From Devosia sp. (GTDB lineage Bacteria; Pseudomonadota; Alphaproteobacteria; Rhizobiales; Devosiaceae), in the NCBI RefSeq assembly GCF_030689745.1, contig NZ_JAUYGL010000212.1:1-48997 (forward strand): a stretch of 48,997 nucleotides of DNA. The letters run 5' to 3'. Below, in pieces: positions 9,096 through 17,254 of this stretch; the first letter of the stretch is position 1; each line of letters begins with the position of its first letter. The notes under the pieces are model-generated. The model was given only the letters and a program-made list of their open reading frames with translations, was not told the origin of the DNA and did no database searches. Both the position numbers and the translations under genes were made by a program.

Positions 9096-10139
9096 TCACA
9101 CCGTGTCGTCCGCCTCGGGCGGATAGCGATGGGTCTGACCCTGCCAGTCGCGCACGCTGTAGTGCCCTTCGTCTCCGACGATTGTCGCAGCACCAATATC
9201 GGCCTTGCCATGCCCACCCGGAATATCGAGGACATAGACCGGCTGGCACAGGCCCGAAATCCGCCCGCGCAACGCGCTGACCAGCGCCTGCCCCTTGGCA
9301 ATGCTGACCCGGAAATGGCTGGTCCCCGGCGCCAGATCTGGGTGATGCAGATAATAGGGCTGCACCCGGTTCTCGACAAAACCCTGCATCAGTGCCGCCA
9401 GCGTCTCGACGTCGTCATTGACCCCGGCCAGCAGCACCGATTGGCTGACCAACGCGATGCCGGCATCGGCAATGCGCGCCATCGCCGCCCGCGCTGCCGG
9501 GGTAAATTCGCGCGGGTGATTGGCATGCACGGCCAGATAGGTGGTCTTGCCGCTGGCCTTGAGCGCCCCAATCATCGCCGCATCGACCCGCTCTGGCTCC
9601 ACCACGGGCACCCGCGTATGAAAGCGCACGATCCTGACATGGGCGATCCCGGCCAGCCGCGCCATCATCTCGGCCAAGCGCCGCGGCGAGAGCACCAGCG
9701 GATCGCCGCCGGTCAGGATCACTTCCCAGATATCGTCATGGCTGGCGATATAGTCCACCGCTGCATCCAGTTGTGCCGGTGTCAGCGTGCCCAGCCCCTG
9801 CGGCCCCACCATTTCGCGACGGAAGCAGAACCGGCAGTAGACCGGACACACGTGCACCGCCTTGAGCAGCACCCGGTCGGGATAGCGATGCACAATCCCC
9901 TCCACCGGAGAATGGCTGAGATCGCCGATCGGGTCAGCACGCTCCTCCAGCGTCGTCTCCAGTTCGGCTGGCGTCGGCACGAACTGCCGCGCCATCGGAT
10001 CATTGGGGTCATTGGCATCGATCAGCGCCAGTACCGCCGGCGTGATCCCGATGACGTACTTCGCCGCCACCGCATCGAGCGCGGCATCGTCATCCACCAG
10101 CCCAGCCGCCACCAGCCCTTCTACGGTCCTTATGTGCAC
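9096..10139 (-). CDS. epmB: EF-P beta-lysylation protein EpmB (lysine 2,3-aminomutase-like radical SAM enzyme)
   Basis: A 347-residue KamA-family radical SAM protein. The Cx3Cx2C cluster motif is CPVYCRFC (Cys98, Cys102, Cys105), followed by FRREMVG and the SAM-binding GGDPL segment (LTGGDPLVLS). In the EF-P pathway EpmB converts (S)-alpha-lysine to (R)-beta-lysine, which EpmA attaches to EF-P. The start is a GTG preceded by GGGAGG at good spacing; no suitable ATG is near. Shorter than clostridial KamA (about 415 residues) and matching the EpmB length. Its neighbour upstream on the same strand is epmA, 64 bases away, and efp diverges from epmA, which settles the role against a catabolic lysine aminomutase. 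Confidence 0.93.
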   Translation of the reverse strand: MHIRTVEGLVAAGLVDDDAALDAVAAKYVIGITPAVLALIDANDPNDPMARQFVPTPAELETTLEERADPIGDLSHSPVEGIVHRYPDRVLLKAVHVCPVYCRFCFRREMVGPQGLGTLTPAQLDAAVDYIASHDDIWEVILTGGDPLVLSPRRLAEMMARLAGIAHVRIVRFHTRVPVVEPERVDAAMIGALKASGKTTYLAVHANHPREFTPAARAAMARIADAGIALVSQSVLLAGVNDDVETLAALMQGFVENRVQPYYLHHPDLAPGTSHFRVSIAKGQALVSALRGRISGLCQPVYVLDIPGGHGKADIGAATIVGDEGHYSVRDWQGQTHRYPPEADDTV

Positions 10140-10203
10140 CTTTTGGCCTCCCCACGGAGCGGCACCTCTCCCCTGAGGGAAGATCTGATCGCGCGCCGAG
10201 CCG

Positions 10204-11262
10204 TCATTCCGCCACCGGCGCCCACAGCACCGCCTCGATCCTGGGCGCCGCCGTCGCCAGCATCACCAGCCGGTCAAAGCCCAGCGCCACGCCACTGGCT
10301 TGCGGCATCAATGCCAGCGCCCTCAGAAAATCCTCGTCAATCGGATAGCGCTCGCCATAGATCCGTTGTTTTTCATCCATCTCGGCGACAAACCTTCGGC
10401 GCTGCTCATCGGCATCGGTCAATTCGCCAAACCCGTTGGCCAGTTCCACGCCGCAGGCATAGAGCTCGAACCGCTCGCTGACGCGCCGGTCATCGGGCGC
10501 CCGCCGCGCCAGTGCCGCCTCGGCGGCCGGATAGCGGTCAAGCACGGTGATCGCCCCCATGCCCAGGTGCGGCTCCACTTTCTCGGTCAGAATCAGGCTG
10601 AACAGATAGCTCCAACTGGTATCCGCCGGCACCGCCATACCCAGCGCCGCCATCTGCCGCGCCAGCTCCTTGCCATCCGTTACCCCCTCGCCATCCATGC
10701 TGGCGAACAGATCAATCCCCGCATAGCGCGCAAAGGCCTCCACCACGCTCAACCGTTCCGGTTGCGCGAAAGGGTCACAGCGCCGCTTCTTGTAGATCAG
10801 TGCCTTGACCCCGGTGGTCACCGCCGCCAGCCGCAACAGGGCCACGCAATCGGCGATGATCGCCTCATAGCTATCCCCGGCCCGGTACCATTCCAGCAGG
10901 GTAAATTCAGGGTGGTGCAGCGCGCTGCGCTCGCGATTGCGCCACACATGGCCCAGGCTGGCAATCCGCGTCTCACCCGCCGCCAGGAGCTTTTTCATGC
11001 TGAATTCCGGCGAGGTGTGCAGATACATTGTCTGCCCCACACCGTCATTGCCGATCATCTGGGTGCCGAATGCATGCAGATGGGCCTCATTGCCCGGCGA
11101 GCGCTGCAGCCCCGGCGGATCTACCAGCAAAAACGCCTCGGCCGCCAGATAGCCCCGCACCGCCGCCTCGATCCGGTTGCGCGCCACAAGGATCGGCCGC
11201 CGATCCGCATGTACCGACGGGGTCCACCAGGGCGAGGCTGACAGGGGGTGGGGTGAGCTCAT
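10204..11262 (-). CDS. epmA: EF-P lysine aminoacylase EpmA (GenX/PoxA)
   Basis: A 352-residue class II lysyl-tRNA synthetase paralogue lacking the N-terminal anticodon-binding OB domain. Motif 2 is visible as HHPEFTLLEWYRAG and motif 3 as GVALGFDRLVML near the C-terminus; the adenylate pocket region contains LHTSPEFSMKKLLAAG. EpmA activates beta-lysine with ATP and transfers it to the conserved lysine of EF-P rather than to tRNA. Start chosen at the ATG giving MSSPHPLSASPWWTP, which matches the family N-terminus (a Trp-Trp-Pro segment before the first helix); the open frame continues 156 codons upstream across efp and is spurious there. It lies head to head with efp, 126 bases apart. Confidence 0.94.
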   Translation of the reverse strand: MSSPHPLSASPWWTPSVHADRRPILVARNRIEAAVRGYLAAEAFLLVDPPGLQRSPGNEAHLHAFGTQMIGNDGVGQTMYLHTSPEFSMKKLLAAGETRIASLGHVWRNRERSALHHPEFTLLEWYRAGDSYEAIIADCVALLRLAAVTTGVKALIYKKRRCDPFAQPERLSVVEAFARYAGIDLFASMDGEGVTDGKELARQMAALGMAVPADTSWSYLFSLILTEKVEPHLGMGAITVLDRYPAAEAALARRAPDDRRVSERFELYACGVELANGFGELTDADEQRRRFVAEMDEKQRIYGERYPIDEDFLRALALMPQASGVALGFDRLVMLATAAPRIEAVLWAPVAE

Positions 11263-11292
11263 GGGACCTTTATGACGGCAAGGCTGGAGATT

Positions 11293-11318
11293 TGCGCCAA
11301 GATAGGATAGTTGGCGCA
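11293..11318. promoter_or_regulatory. Perfect dyad in the epmA/efp divergent promoter region
   Basis: TGCGCCAA, ten bases, then TTGGCGCA: 8-base perfect inverted arms in the 126-base region between the two divergent starts. It lies 31 bases before the epmA start and 71 bases before the efp start. No T-run follows on either side, so a transcription terminator is unlikely. It could be an operator shared by both genes or a hairpin in the efp leader. No known regulator motif was recognised. Confidence 0.5.
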
Positions 11319-11388
11319 CGAAAGTACATTTCCGCGCGCGGACGGCTCTGCCTCTACGACGCGCCTCCGTTACGAACAAGGAAGAATA

Positions 11389-11958
11389 ATGGTCAAGGTC
11401 ATCGCCTCTTCGCTGCGCAAGGGCAATGTCGTCGAACAGGACGGCGCATTGCATGTCGTCCTGACGGCAGAGAACGTCCACCCCGGCAAGGGCAACTCCA
11501 TCACCAACGTCAACATGCGCCGCATTTCCGATGGCGTGAAGGTCGTCGGCCGCTGGCGCACCGTCGAAATGGTCGAGAAGGCCGATGTCGATGACCGCGA
11601 ATACGATTATCTGTATTCCGATGGCGAAGGCCATCACTTCATGGAGCCGGTCAGCTTCGAGCAGATCACCGTCCGCGATGACGTGATCGGCGATCAGGCC
11701 GCCTATCTCACCGACGGCATGAAGGTGCATCTCAAGACCTTTGAAGGCAACGCCCTGTCAATGGAACTGCCCCAGCGCATGACCGTCGAGATCGCCGAGA
11801 CCGAGCCGGTGGTCAAGGGCCAGACGGCGTCCTCGTCCTACAAGCCAGCTCTGCTCACCAATGGTCTGAAATGCATGGTCCCGCCCCATATCGGCCCCGG
11901 CATCCGAATTGTTATCAACACCGAAGATAACTCCTATGTCGAGCGCGCCAAGGACTGA
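11389..11958 (+). CDS. efp: Elongation factor P
   Basis: A 189-residue EF-P, the tRNA-shaped factor that binds between the ribosomal P and E sites and rescues stalling at polyproline. The N-terminal KOW-like domain carries HPGKGNS with the modified lysine exactly at position 34, as in E. coli EF-P, where it is beta-lysylated by EpmA. Two OB domains follow, ending in the signature [19 protein letters not shown]. The start (MVKVIASSL) has a GGAAG ribosome site; the open frame extends 26 codons upstream but without family similarity. EpmA and EpmB are encoded on the opposite strand next door, making this a self-contained EF-P activation locus. Confidence 0.97.
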   Translation: MVKVIASSLRKGNVVEQDGALHVVLTAENVHPGKGNSITNVNMRRISDGVKVVGRWRTVEMVEKADVDDREYDYLYSDGEGHHFMEPVSFEQITVRDDVIGDQAAYLTDGMKVHLKTFEGNALSMELPQRMTVEIAETEPVVKGQTASSSYKPALLTNGLKCMVPPHIGPGIRIVINTEDNSYVERAKD

Positions 11959-12011
11959 TCGCCAGGCCGCCTTCTCGCCAAGCGCGCAGGGCTCATAGCC
12001 GCAAGGTGCGC

Positions 12012-12041
12012 AAAAAACGGGCCCATCTGGGCCCGTTTTCA
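12012..12041. terminator. Bidirectional intrinsic terminator between efp and the DUF2934 gene
   Basis: The stem CGGGCCC / GGGCCCG (12018-12024 with 12029-12035) has a four-base loop and is flanked by AAAA on the left and TTTT on the right, so it can end transcription from efp and from the leftward DUF2934 gene, whose stop codon lies inside its edge. Confidence 0.85.
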
Positions 12042-12260
12042 ACTCTCATCGATCCGCCCGGCCGCGGCATTCCAGTGCGCCTCGGCGCGGTCGACAGGGG
12101 TGCCTTCCGCCAGCCAGCGGTCATAGGCCATTTGGCGCTGGTGCATATGCTGGGCGCGCAGCCAATGATCGAGGGCGCGACCATGCGGCTGGCCCTCCTG
12201 CTGCCACAGAAAATATGCCGTTCGCCGGATTGCCTCGGCCAGTTCGGCGTTCTCGTGCAT
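12039..12260 (-). CDS. DUF2934 family small protein
   Basis: A 73-residue protein starting MHENAELAEAIRRTAY. It matches the DUF2934 pattern: an N-terminal helix with IRRTAYFLWQQEGQPHGRALDHWLRAQ, in which the aromatic residues, EG-P-GRA and DHWLRA are the conserved positions. The function of the family is unknown; members are common in rhizobia and often occur with stress proteins. The frame is open 16 codons further to a TTG just after the previous stop, but the ATG gives the normal family N-terminus. It follows the DUF892 gene on the same strand (54 bases) and probably shares its transcript. Confidence 0.75.
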   Translation of the reverse strand: MHENAELAEAIRRTAYFLWQQEGQPHGRALDHWLRAQHMHQRQMAYDRWLAEGTPVDRAEAHWNAAAGRIDES

Positions 12261-12313
12261 TGTCTCGCCAGTGCCAGACTGGGCGCGAACCAAGGGGCCC
12301 ACGCCCAATGCGG

Positions 12314-12805
12314 TTAGGCTGCCTTCTGATTGACGTCGCTGGTGGCCAACTGGCTCAGCGTCTTGTCGGTGGCCATTTCTTCCTGGAGCGTAGCATCGAG
12401 CAACTTGACGGCGTCCGCCATGCCCAACTGGCCGGCCCAGGTCTTGAGCGTGCCATAGCGGGCAATCTCATAGTGTTCCACCGCCTGGGCAGCCGACACC
12501 AGACCGGCATCCAGCGCCACGGTGCCCTTGTACTCTTCCATGATCTCCTTGCCTTCATCGATGATGCCCAAAATGGCATCACAGGTCTTGCCGCGCGGCG
12601 CCTTGCCCAGCATTTCGAAGATCTGCTCGAGGCGTTCAACCTGGCCATGGGTCTCTTCGAGATGCTTCTCGAAGCCTGCCTTGAGCTCGGGAGAGCTGGC
12701 GGCCTTGGCCATTTTCGGCAAGGTCTTCACGATCTGGCGTTCGGCATAGTAGATGTCCTTGAGCGTATCAAGAAACAGGTCATTGAGAGTCTTTTCGGTA
12801 GCCAT
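12314..12805 (-). CDS. Ferritin-like DUF892 protein (YciE/YciF type)
   Basis: A 163-residue protein beginning MATEKTLNDLFLDTLKDIYYAERQ. This is the DUF892 family, a four-helix ferritin-like bundle. The helix pattern carries the candidate metal ligands in YYAE, in EKHLEETHGQVERL and in EHYEIARYG. E. coli YciE/YciF are RpoS-controlled stress proteins, and rhizobial relatives are also stress-linked; the biochemical role is not established. A GGAGA ribosome site precedes the ATG. It is followed by the DUF2934 gene, a pairing that fits a small stress-protein operon, though that is inference. Confidence 0.88.
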   Translation of the reverse strand: MATEKTLNDLFLDTLKDIYYAERQIVKTLPKMAKAASSPELKAGFEKHLEETHGQVERLEQIFEMLGKAPRGKTCDAILGIIDEGKEIMEEYKGTVALDAGLVSAAQAVEHYEIARYGTLKTWAGQLGMADAVKLLDATLQEEMATDKTLSQLATSDVNQKAA

Positions 12806-12895
12806 GTGCTTGTCTCCATGCAGGGGTTACGACGCTGGCCGGAGAACGTGCCAGATCGCTCCGGGTTCCCGGCAATCTCGCTCTTGTCGCTACCC

Positions 12896-13867
12896 TCAAG
12901 GATGAAAACGCTGGCTCAGCCAGTTCATTTGCGCCCGGTCCTGAAATGGCCCGCCGCCCTCATGATTGTTGAACTCATATTCCACTATGGTCTTGTCCGA
13001 CCCGGCATAGGCATTGAATGCGCCGTAGACGGTTGAGGGCGGGCAGGTCTCGTCCATCAGCGCCACGGAGAACAGCGCTGCAGCCCTGGCCTGCCGCGCA
13101 AAGCACACGCCGTCAAAATAGCGTAGCGTCTCAAACACCTGGTTTTTCTTGTCGCGATGCTGGGCCAGAAAGCGCACGATCTCGCCATAGGGGTCGCGCA
13201 GCGCCTTGGCCACCGCCCGCGGATAATCGCACAGGAACGGCACGTCGGGCATCACCGCCTTGACCCGGCCATCAATCCCGGCCACCGCCAATGCAATGCC
13301 GCCACCCTGGCTGCCGCCGCACACCGCGATACGCTCGGCATCAACAAAATCCTGCGCCACCAGCGCATCGATTGCCCGCACGCCATCGGTGAACAGCCGC
13401 CGATAGTAGTAGTCGTTCTTGTCCAGCACGCCCTTGGTCATCACGCCCGGGCCGGAAGCGGTCGATCCGACCGGATCGGCCGTCTCACCCATGCTCCAGC
13501 CACTGCCCTGCCCGCGCGAATCCATGCGGAAATAGGCGTAGCCCGAGGCCGCCCAGTGCAATTGCTCGTGCGGAAATCCCCGCCCGCCGCCATAGCCCAG
13601 ATAGTGCACCACCAGCGGCAGTTTTCCGCTGCGCTGGGTCGGCAGCACCAGCCAGCCCCTGATAGGATGCCCGCCAAAGCCGGGAAATGTCACATCAAAA
13701 GCCTCGACAGCCTTTAGCGTTGTCGCCACCGGCACCATACTCACCGCGCCGCCGATCGCCCGCGCGTCGGCCAGCGTGCTCTGCCAGAATGTCGAAAAAT
13801 CCTCGGGCGTCGGCACCCCGCTGGTATAGGCGCCAAGTTCAGGTTGGATCAGATCAGGAAACGGCAT
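12896..13867 (-). CDS. Acetylxylan esterase / cephalosporin-C deacetylase family hydrolase (AXE1)
   Basis: A 323-residue alpha/beta hydrolase of the AXE1 family (carbohydrate esterase family 7-like), which removes acetyl groups from xylo-oligosaccharides and related compounds. The nucleophile sits in GGSQGGG (Ser186 from the ATG chosen), the acid is in LMDETCPPSTVYG, and the catalytic His is in NNHEGGG near the C-terminus. The oxyanion region LGYGGGRG and DSRGQGSG are typical. No signal peptide, so a cytoplasmic enzyme acting on imported acetylated sugars is likely. A GTG four codons upstream (MGYAMPF) is an alternative start. Standalone gene at the left edge of the accessory region. Confidence 0.88.
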   Translation of the reverse strand: MPFPDLIQPELGAYTSGVPTPEDFSTFWQSTLADARAIGGAVSMVPVATTLKAVEAFDVTFPGFGGHPIRGWLVLPTQRSGKLPLVVHYLGYGGGRGFPHEQLHWAASGYAYFRMDSRGQGSGWSMGETADPVGSTASGPGVMTKGVLDKNDYYYRRLFTDGVRAIDALVAQDFVDAERIAVCGGSQGGGIALAVAGIDGRVKAVMPDVPFLCDYPRAVAKALRDPYGEIVRFLAQHRDKKNQVFETLRYFDGVCFARQARAAALFSVALMDETCPPSTVYGAFNAYAGSDKTIVEYEFNNHEGGGPFQDRAQMNWLSQRFHP

Positions 13868-14137
13868 TGCATACCCCACAATTCACATGATCGGCACCAT
13901 GCACCGACCGCCCCTACCATACCAGATCGATCCTTCAGCTTCACACATCCCGATGCAGCCAGCAGGCGACTTAGTACGCCAGAGGTCAACGCCAACTGGC
14001 AGTCAGTGACATGCCAACTGCAGGCAGCGCATGGCTGGCCTGTGCAATCGGCCCTAGTACAACCATCGCTGCGGGCCCATTTACCTAATCATGAAAGCGA
14101 CCCGGCAATTCGGTCTGGTCTTTTGAGGAACTGGAAA

Positions 14138-14308
14138 ATGAGCACCCCACGCAAGTCCATTTTTGCGACACTTGGTACCTTCGTCGAAGTATTTGGCAGC
14201 GCTGCTGCTGTTTCGAACGCGGTCGAGAGCGGGCGTACTCCCCACGCCAGGCACCTCAAGAACCTTGGTATCGATGTCGACGCATTCCGTTCGATCGGCA
14301 AGCGCTAA
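14138..14308 (+). CDS. Small hypothetical protein (56 residues)
   Basis: A short gene starting MSTPRKSIFATLGTFVEVFG and ending DVDAFRSIGKR. It has a good ribosome site (GAGGAA, 7 bases before ATG) and is followed by a strong intrinsic terminator, both arguing that it is expressed. An Ala-rich amphipathic segment (GSAAAVSNAVESGR) precedes a basic tail containing ARHLKNLGIDVDAF. That tail resembles small rhizobial proteins of unknown function, with some similarity to DUF1127 proteins in size and basic C-terminus, but I cannot assign it firmly. The open frame reaches far upstream (from 13844) with no protein-like character. Confidence 0.65.
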   Translation: MSTPRKSIFATLGTFVEVFGSAAAVSNAVESGRTPHARHLKNLGIDVDAFRSIGKR

Positions 14309-14370
14309 ACCTGCCGCAGCGCCGCTTCCCCCTGTAAGCGGCGCGCGCAGTGCAGTCGATTGAGCGTCAG

Positions 14371-14412
14371 AAAGCCCGGATGCCCTAATGGGGTGTCCGG
14401 GCTTTTATTTTT
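14371..14412 (+). terminator. Intrinsic terminator
   Basis: Stem AAAGCCCGGA / TCCGGGCTTTT around 14371-14406, followed by ATTTTT. Placed to end the 56-residue gene upstream; the A-rich left flank lets it also work for the leftward hypothetical gene that ends just beyond it. Confidence 0.85.
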
Positions 14413-14438
14413 GTGCGGCCACAAAGTAGGCGGTGTGG

Positions 14439-14759
14439 CTAAGCAGCCTTTTTGAGGGCCGCAGGCAGTGGCCATTGCCACACCCGAAAGGGCACCGGCT
14501 TGCGGTCTGACTGGCTGTCGATCTGCGCTTTCGTCAGGCCATAGATGCATCGCCATCCGTCATCGCTGATCCGGAAGTCATCGCGCCTTTGGTCGGTTCT
14601 GGACGGCACCTTGGTGGCAAGGGCCAGCCGGAGCAAGGCATCGAGATGCACCTTGCTGAAACCGCGATTGCCATCGTCATGGGCGGGGACCTGCTCCTGC
14701 TGTGACAGGGTCAGCAAGGCGGCGCGTTCATATTGATTCAGTGCATATGGCTGGGTCAT
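14439..14759 (-). CDS. Hypothetical protein (106 residues)
   Basis: Reads MTQPYALNQYERAALLTLSQ and ends in PLPAALKKAA. Not recognised. Visible: a helical N-terminal half (YERAALLTLSQQEQ; FSKVHLDALLRLALA) followed by FRISDDGWRCIYGLTKAQ, which looks like the last helix and wing of a winged-helix fold (the 'L-T-D-D-G' type), so a small DNA-binding protein is possible. The frame is open much further upstream, antisense to nothing known, but the ATG at 14759 is the first with a plausible protein N-terminus. Ends close to the shared terminator. Moderate confidence that it is a gene. Confidence 0.5.
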   Translation of the reverse strand: MTQPYALNQYERAALLTLSQQEQVPAHDDGNRGFSKVHLDALLRLALATKVPSRTDQRRDDFRISDDGWRCIYGLTKAQIDSQSDRKPVPFRVWQWPLPAALKKAA

Positions 14760-15060
14760 GGTGCACGAAGTGTCACCGCTTGAGGTTAACAAGGCGTTAT
14801 GACCCGCGTCGTCAGGCGCCGTCGCCAAATCCGGCCGGAGAGCGCAACATTCTCTCCCTGGCTGTCGCCACGCGTGCTTGGCAAACTGTCGCCTTTGCTC
14901 TGCACGCATCAATTCCTCGATCTCAAGAACGGCAAACACCACGTCCCGCGGATTGCCTTGTCCTCGATCGGCTGTTGATCGCAGCGGTTGAGATAGTCCT
15001 GCGTCTTGAGGCCGACGCCTGAGGGCTCCTGCAACGTCACTAGCGCACCCGGCTCGATGG
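14760..15060. other. Intergenic stretch without a recognised gene
   Basis: About 300 bases between the hypothetical gene and the stop of the AraC regulator. Open frames exist on both strands. One minus-strand frame (14909-15256) contains IAGGSFTANKDLPLTIEPG, which looks somewhat protein-like, but it has no start signal of its own and mostly overlaps the AraC gene out of frame. It may be a decayed gene remnant. No terminator or promoter found. Confidence 0.35.
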
Positions 15061-16011
15061 TCAGCGGCAAATCCTTGTTGGCGGTGAAACTGCCTCCCGC
15101 GATACCGCCCGGGCGAATTGGCTGGGCGGCTGGCCGACTTCGCGACTGAATGCCGTGCTGAATGCGCTGGCCGACTGGTAGCCAAGCCGCACAGCGACTT
15201 TCTCCAGCGGCACCAAATCGCGGCGCAGCATGTCCTTGGCCAGCGCGATGCGCCACCGAAGGACATACTCCATTGGGGGGATGCCGACCTTGCGTGCAAA
15301 GCGGTCGCTGAACACGGAACGTGAAAGCCCGGCACGGCGCGCGAGGTCAGCCACTGTCCATTGATTTGCGGCGTCGGCGTGGATACAGCGGAGCGCCGCG
15401 GCAATATGCGGATCAGACATGCCCTGCAACAGCCCCGGTAGCGGGCGAATGCCTGGCTCCTCGCCGGCGAGGCGCAGCGCCTCGACCAGCATGATCTCAA
15501 CCAGCCGGCTGACAATCAGGTCACACCCGGGCCGTTGGTTCGTGGCTTCGTCGACCAGCAGCTCAATCGTGGCTAGCAGTCGCTGAGAATGAACATCCGC
15601 GTTGCGCACGCAAAGAAGTTCCGGAAGCAAATGGGGGAGCAGCGAGGCATTGGTCTGATCGAACCAGAAGTACCCGCCGAGGAGTTTGAACTCCGGATCG
15701 GTGTCCGGACGGCCGTGATGCCGCGGCACTGGCGCCTCCTCGATTGACTGAGCGACGAATGGAACGCACTCGGCGTTCGGATCGCTGCTGATGGAGAATT
15801 CCGGGCAAGGTGGCATCAGGACGAAGTCGCCCTTCTGCAGTCGGATATGCGGTCCTCCCACGCTCAAATGGCAGTCACCGGCGAGGACGAGGCCGAATCC
15901 GGTGGTCTCAATGCGCCCATAGCGCGCACCCCAGCTACCAGACCCCGTGATCAGCTTGGTGTGTACGGCACGTGGGCGGAGCATCGAAACGAGCGACGAC
16001 AAGGATTCCAT
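15061..16011 (-). CDS. AraC family transcriptional regulator with cupin-type N-terminal domain
   Basis: A 316-residue regulator. The N-terminal 190 residues form a cupin-like sensor (GSWGARYG, AGDCHLSVGG, LQKGDFVLMP, LLGGYFWFDQ), of the AraC cupin_6 type. The C-terminal 100 residues hold the double helix-turn-helix: WTVADLARRAGLSRSVFSDRFA and VAVRLGYQSASAFSTAFSRE, the latter being the canonical AraC signature. The start MESLSSLVSML is chosen by domain fit; in-frame ATGs lie 8 and 20 codons upstream. It is divergent from the SDR gene at 16485, a common arrangement in which such regulators control the neighbouring oxidoreductase. The ligand is unknown. Confidence 0.88.
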   Translation of the reverse strand: MESLSSLVSMLRPRAVHTKLITGSGSWGARYGRIETTGFGLVLAGDCHLSVGGPHIRLQKGDFVLMPPCPEFSISSDPNAECVPFVAQSIEEAPVPRHHGRPDTDPEFKLLGGYFWFDQTNASLLPHLLPELLCVRNADVHSQRLLATIELLVDEATNQRPGCDLIVSRLVEIMLVEALRLAGEEPGIRPLPGLLQGMSDPHIAAALRCIHADAANQWTVADLARRAGLSRSVFSDRFARKVGIPPMEYVLRWRIALAKDMLRRDLVPLEKVAVRLGYQSASAFSTAFSREVGQPPSQFARAVSREAVSPPTRICR

Positions 16012-16484
16012 TTTCAGGTCCGCTTCCCAGGTCATCTCAATGTGACCGAGTACCGCTCTCTTGCCAACCATCTTCGATTGCCGCTTCTCTCGACATCCCG
16101 GATGAATCCCCACCGTTACCCTCAGCCGCACTTCTCACGAAAGTTGGGCCGGCGTGTGACTTTGATTCACGGGCCAGTCTCTGGCAGTCAGAGGTTCCAG
16201 ACTCCAGGCCCATCCGCCTTGCGGTCCCATGGCAGATGGCGCCCATTTTCACGGCAGAGACAACGAGACTCGCTCTTCCCGGCTCTTCACTCGGCCAACC
16301 GGGCACTTCCCGCCATTGGCAGCACGTCCGTACCAAGATGACGGCCCCGCTGCATTCAGCTTTTCCCGACTAAAGTAGGATCATGCAAGTTTCCGGGAGT
16401 TTGTTGATAACGCTCGGTGCTGCCGCAGTGTTTAGGTGGCCCCAAGGCGGTCAAGGATCGCTCTAAACTCAAAGGGAAAACACC
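16012..16484. other. Long divergent intergenic region between AraC regulator and SDR
   Basis: A 473-base region, unusually long for this genome. Open frames on both strands (for example 16037-16336 minus, 15972-16373 plus) have no recognisable protein character. It should contain the promoters and operator for the AraC/SDR pair. I found no clean direct repeats or dyad. The SDR gene has an AAAGGGAAAA ribosome site region just before its ATG. Confidence 0.4.
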
Positions 16485-17228
16485 ATGAAGACCGTCATGA
16501 TTACCGGCTGCTCGTCGGGTTACGGACTTGAAACCGCCCGTCACTTTCTCGCCCAGGGGTGGAACGTCGTCGCCACCATGCGCGCACCGCGTGAAGATCT
16601 CCTGCCCCGCTCCGAGCATCTCCGTGTTGTCGCGCTCGACGTTACCGATCCAAAGAGCATAGATGCAGCCTTGGGATCGAGTGGCCGCATTGACGTGCTT
16701 GTCAACAATGCGGGGATCGGGGTGGTCGGCGCTTTCGAAGCAACTCCCATGAGCTATATCCGCAAGGTATTTGACACCAACACCTTTGGCGTCATGGCCA
16801 TGACCCAAGCCGTTGTGCCCCTATTCCGGGAGCAGAACGCGGGCGTTCTGGTCAACGTCACATCAAGCGTTACGCTTGCCCCCATGCCGCTGGCCGCCGC
16901 GTACACCGCAAGCAAGATGGCGATCGAGGGGTTCACCGGTTCGCTGGCCCACGAACTTGCGGCATTCAATATCCGGGTGAAGCTTGTCGAGCCCGGCTAT
17001 GCGCCCACAACTCGCTTTGGCGCGAACACCGAACTGGATATCAGCGATCTGATTCCTCCGGCATACCAGCCTTTTGCCCAGCCGATCTTTGAGGGATTTG
17101 CCAAGCCCGCTCTTACAACAAAAGAAAGCGATGTTGCCGAAGCCGTGTGGGCTGCCGCCAATGACCTGTCGGATCGATTGCGTTTCCCGGCGGGGCCGGA
17201 CGCCGTCGCACTGGCCATGGCGGGCTGA
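16485..17228 (+). CDS. SDR family oxidoreductase
   Basis: A 247-residue classical short-chain dehydrogenase: TGCSSGYG at residues 7-14, NNAG in VLVNNAGIGVVG, and the catalytic YTASK with Tyr140 and Lys144 after the serine pair in VTSSVTLAP. The Arg in ATMRAPRED, near the end of the second beta strand, hints at NADP. C-terminal half includes KLVEPGYAPTTRF, the usual cofactor-closing PG motif. Probably a soluble aldehyde/ketone reductase or alcohol dehydrogenase. It is divergent from a cupin-type AraC regulator that probably controls it, and is followed by a hairpin and a second AraC regulator. The substrate is not predictable. Confidence 0.88.
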   Translation: MKTVMITGCSSGYGLETARHFLAQGWNVVATMRAPREDLLPRSEHLRVVALDVTDPKSIDAALGSSGRIDVLVNNAGIGVVGAFEATPMSYIRKVFDTNTFGVMAMTQAVVPLFREQNAGVLVNVTSSVTLAPMPLAAAYTASKMAIEGFTGSLAHELAAFNIRVKLVEPGYAPTTRFGANTELDISDLIPPAYQPFAQPIFEGFAKPALTTKESDVAEAVWAAANDLSDRLRFPAGPDAVALAMAG

Positions 17229-17254
17229 CATACGCCTCGTAAACTCAACAAATT

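Noticed and set aside
10160-10195. Third copy of the C/G-rich palindrome between epmB and epmA
   Set aside because: CTCTCCCCTGAGGGAAG resembles the others but has only four perfect pairs; too degenerate to call.
9000-10481. 493-codon plus-strand frame across the ldh and epmB genes
   Set aside because: Runs antisense to two well-supported genes; composition is that of a shadow.
12260-12308. TTG start at 12308 for the DUF2934 protein
   Set aside because: Adds 16 residues outside the family and begins 5 bases after the preceding stop without a ribosome site.
13960-14030. Direct repeat GCCAACTG (two copies) upstream of the 56-residue gene
   Set aside because: Only 8 bases shared, likely chance; no further copies nearby.
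14439-15515. One 358-residue protein spanning the hypothetical gene and part of the AraC gene
   Set aside because: Its first two thirds are antisense/out-of-frame readings of the AraC regulator; only the last 106 residues look protein-like.
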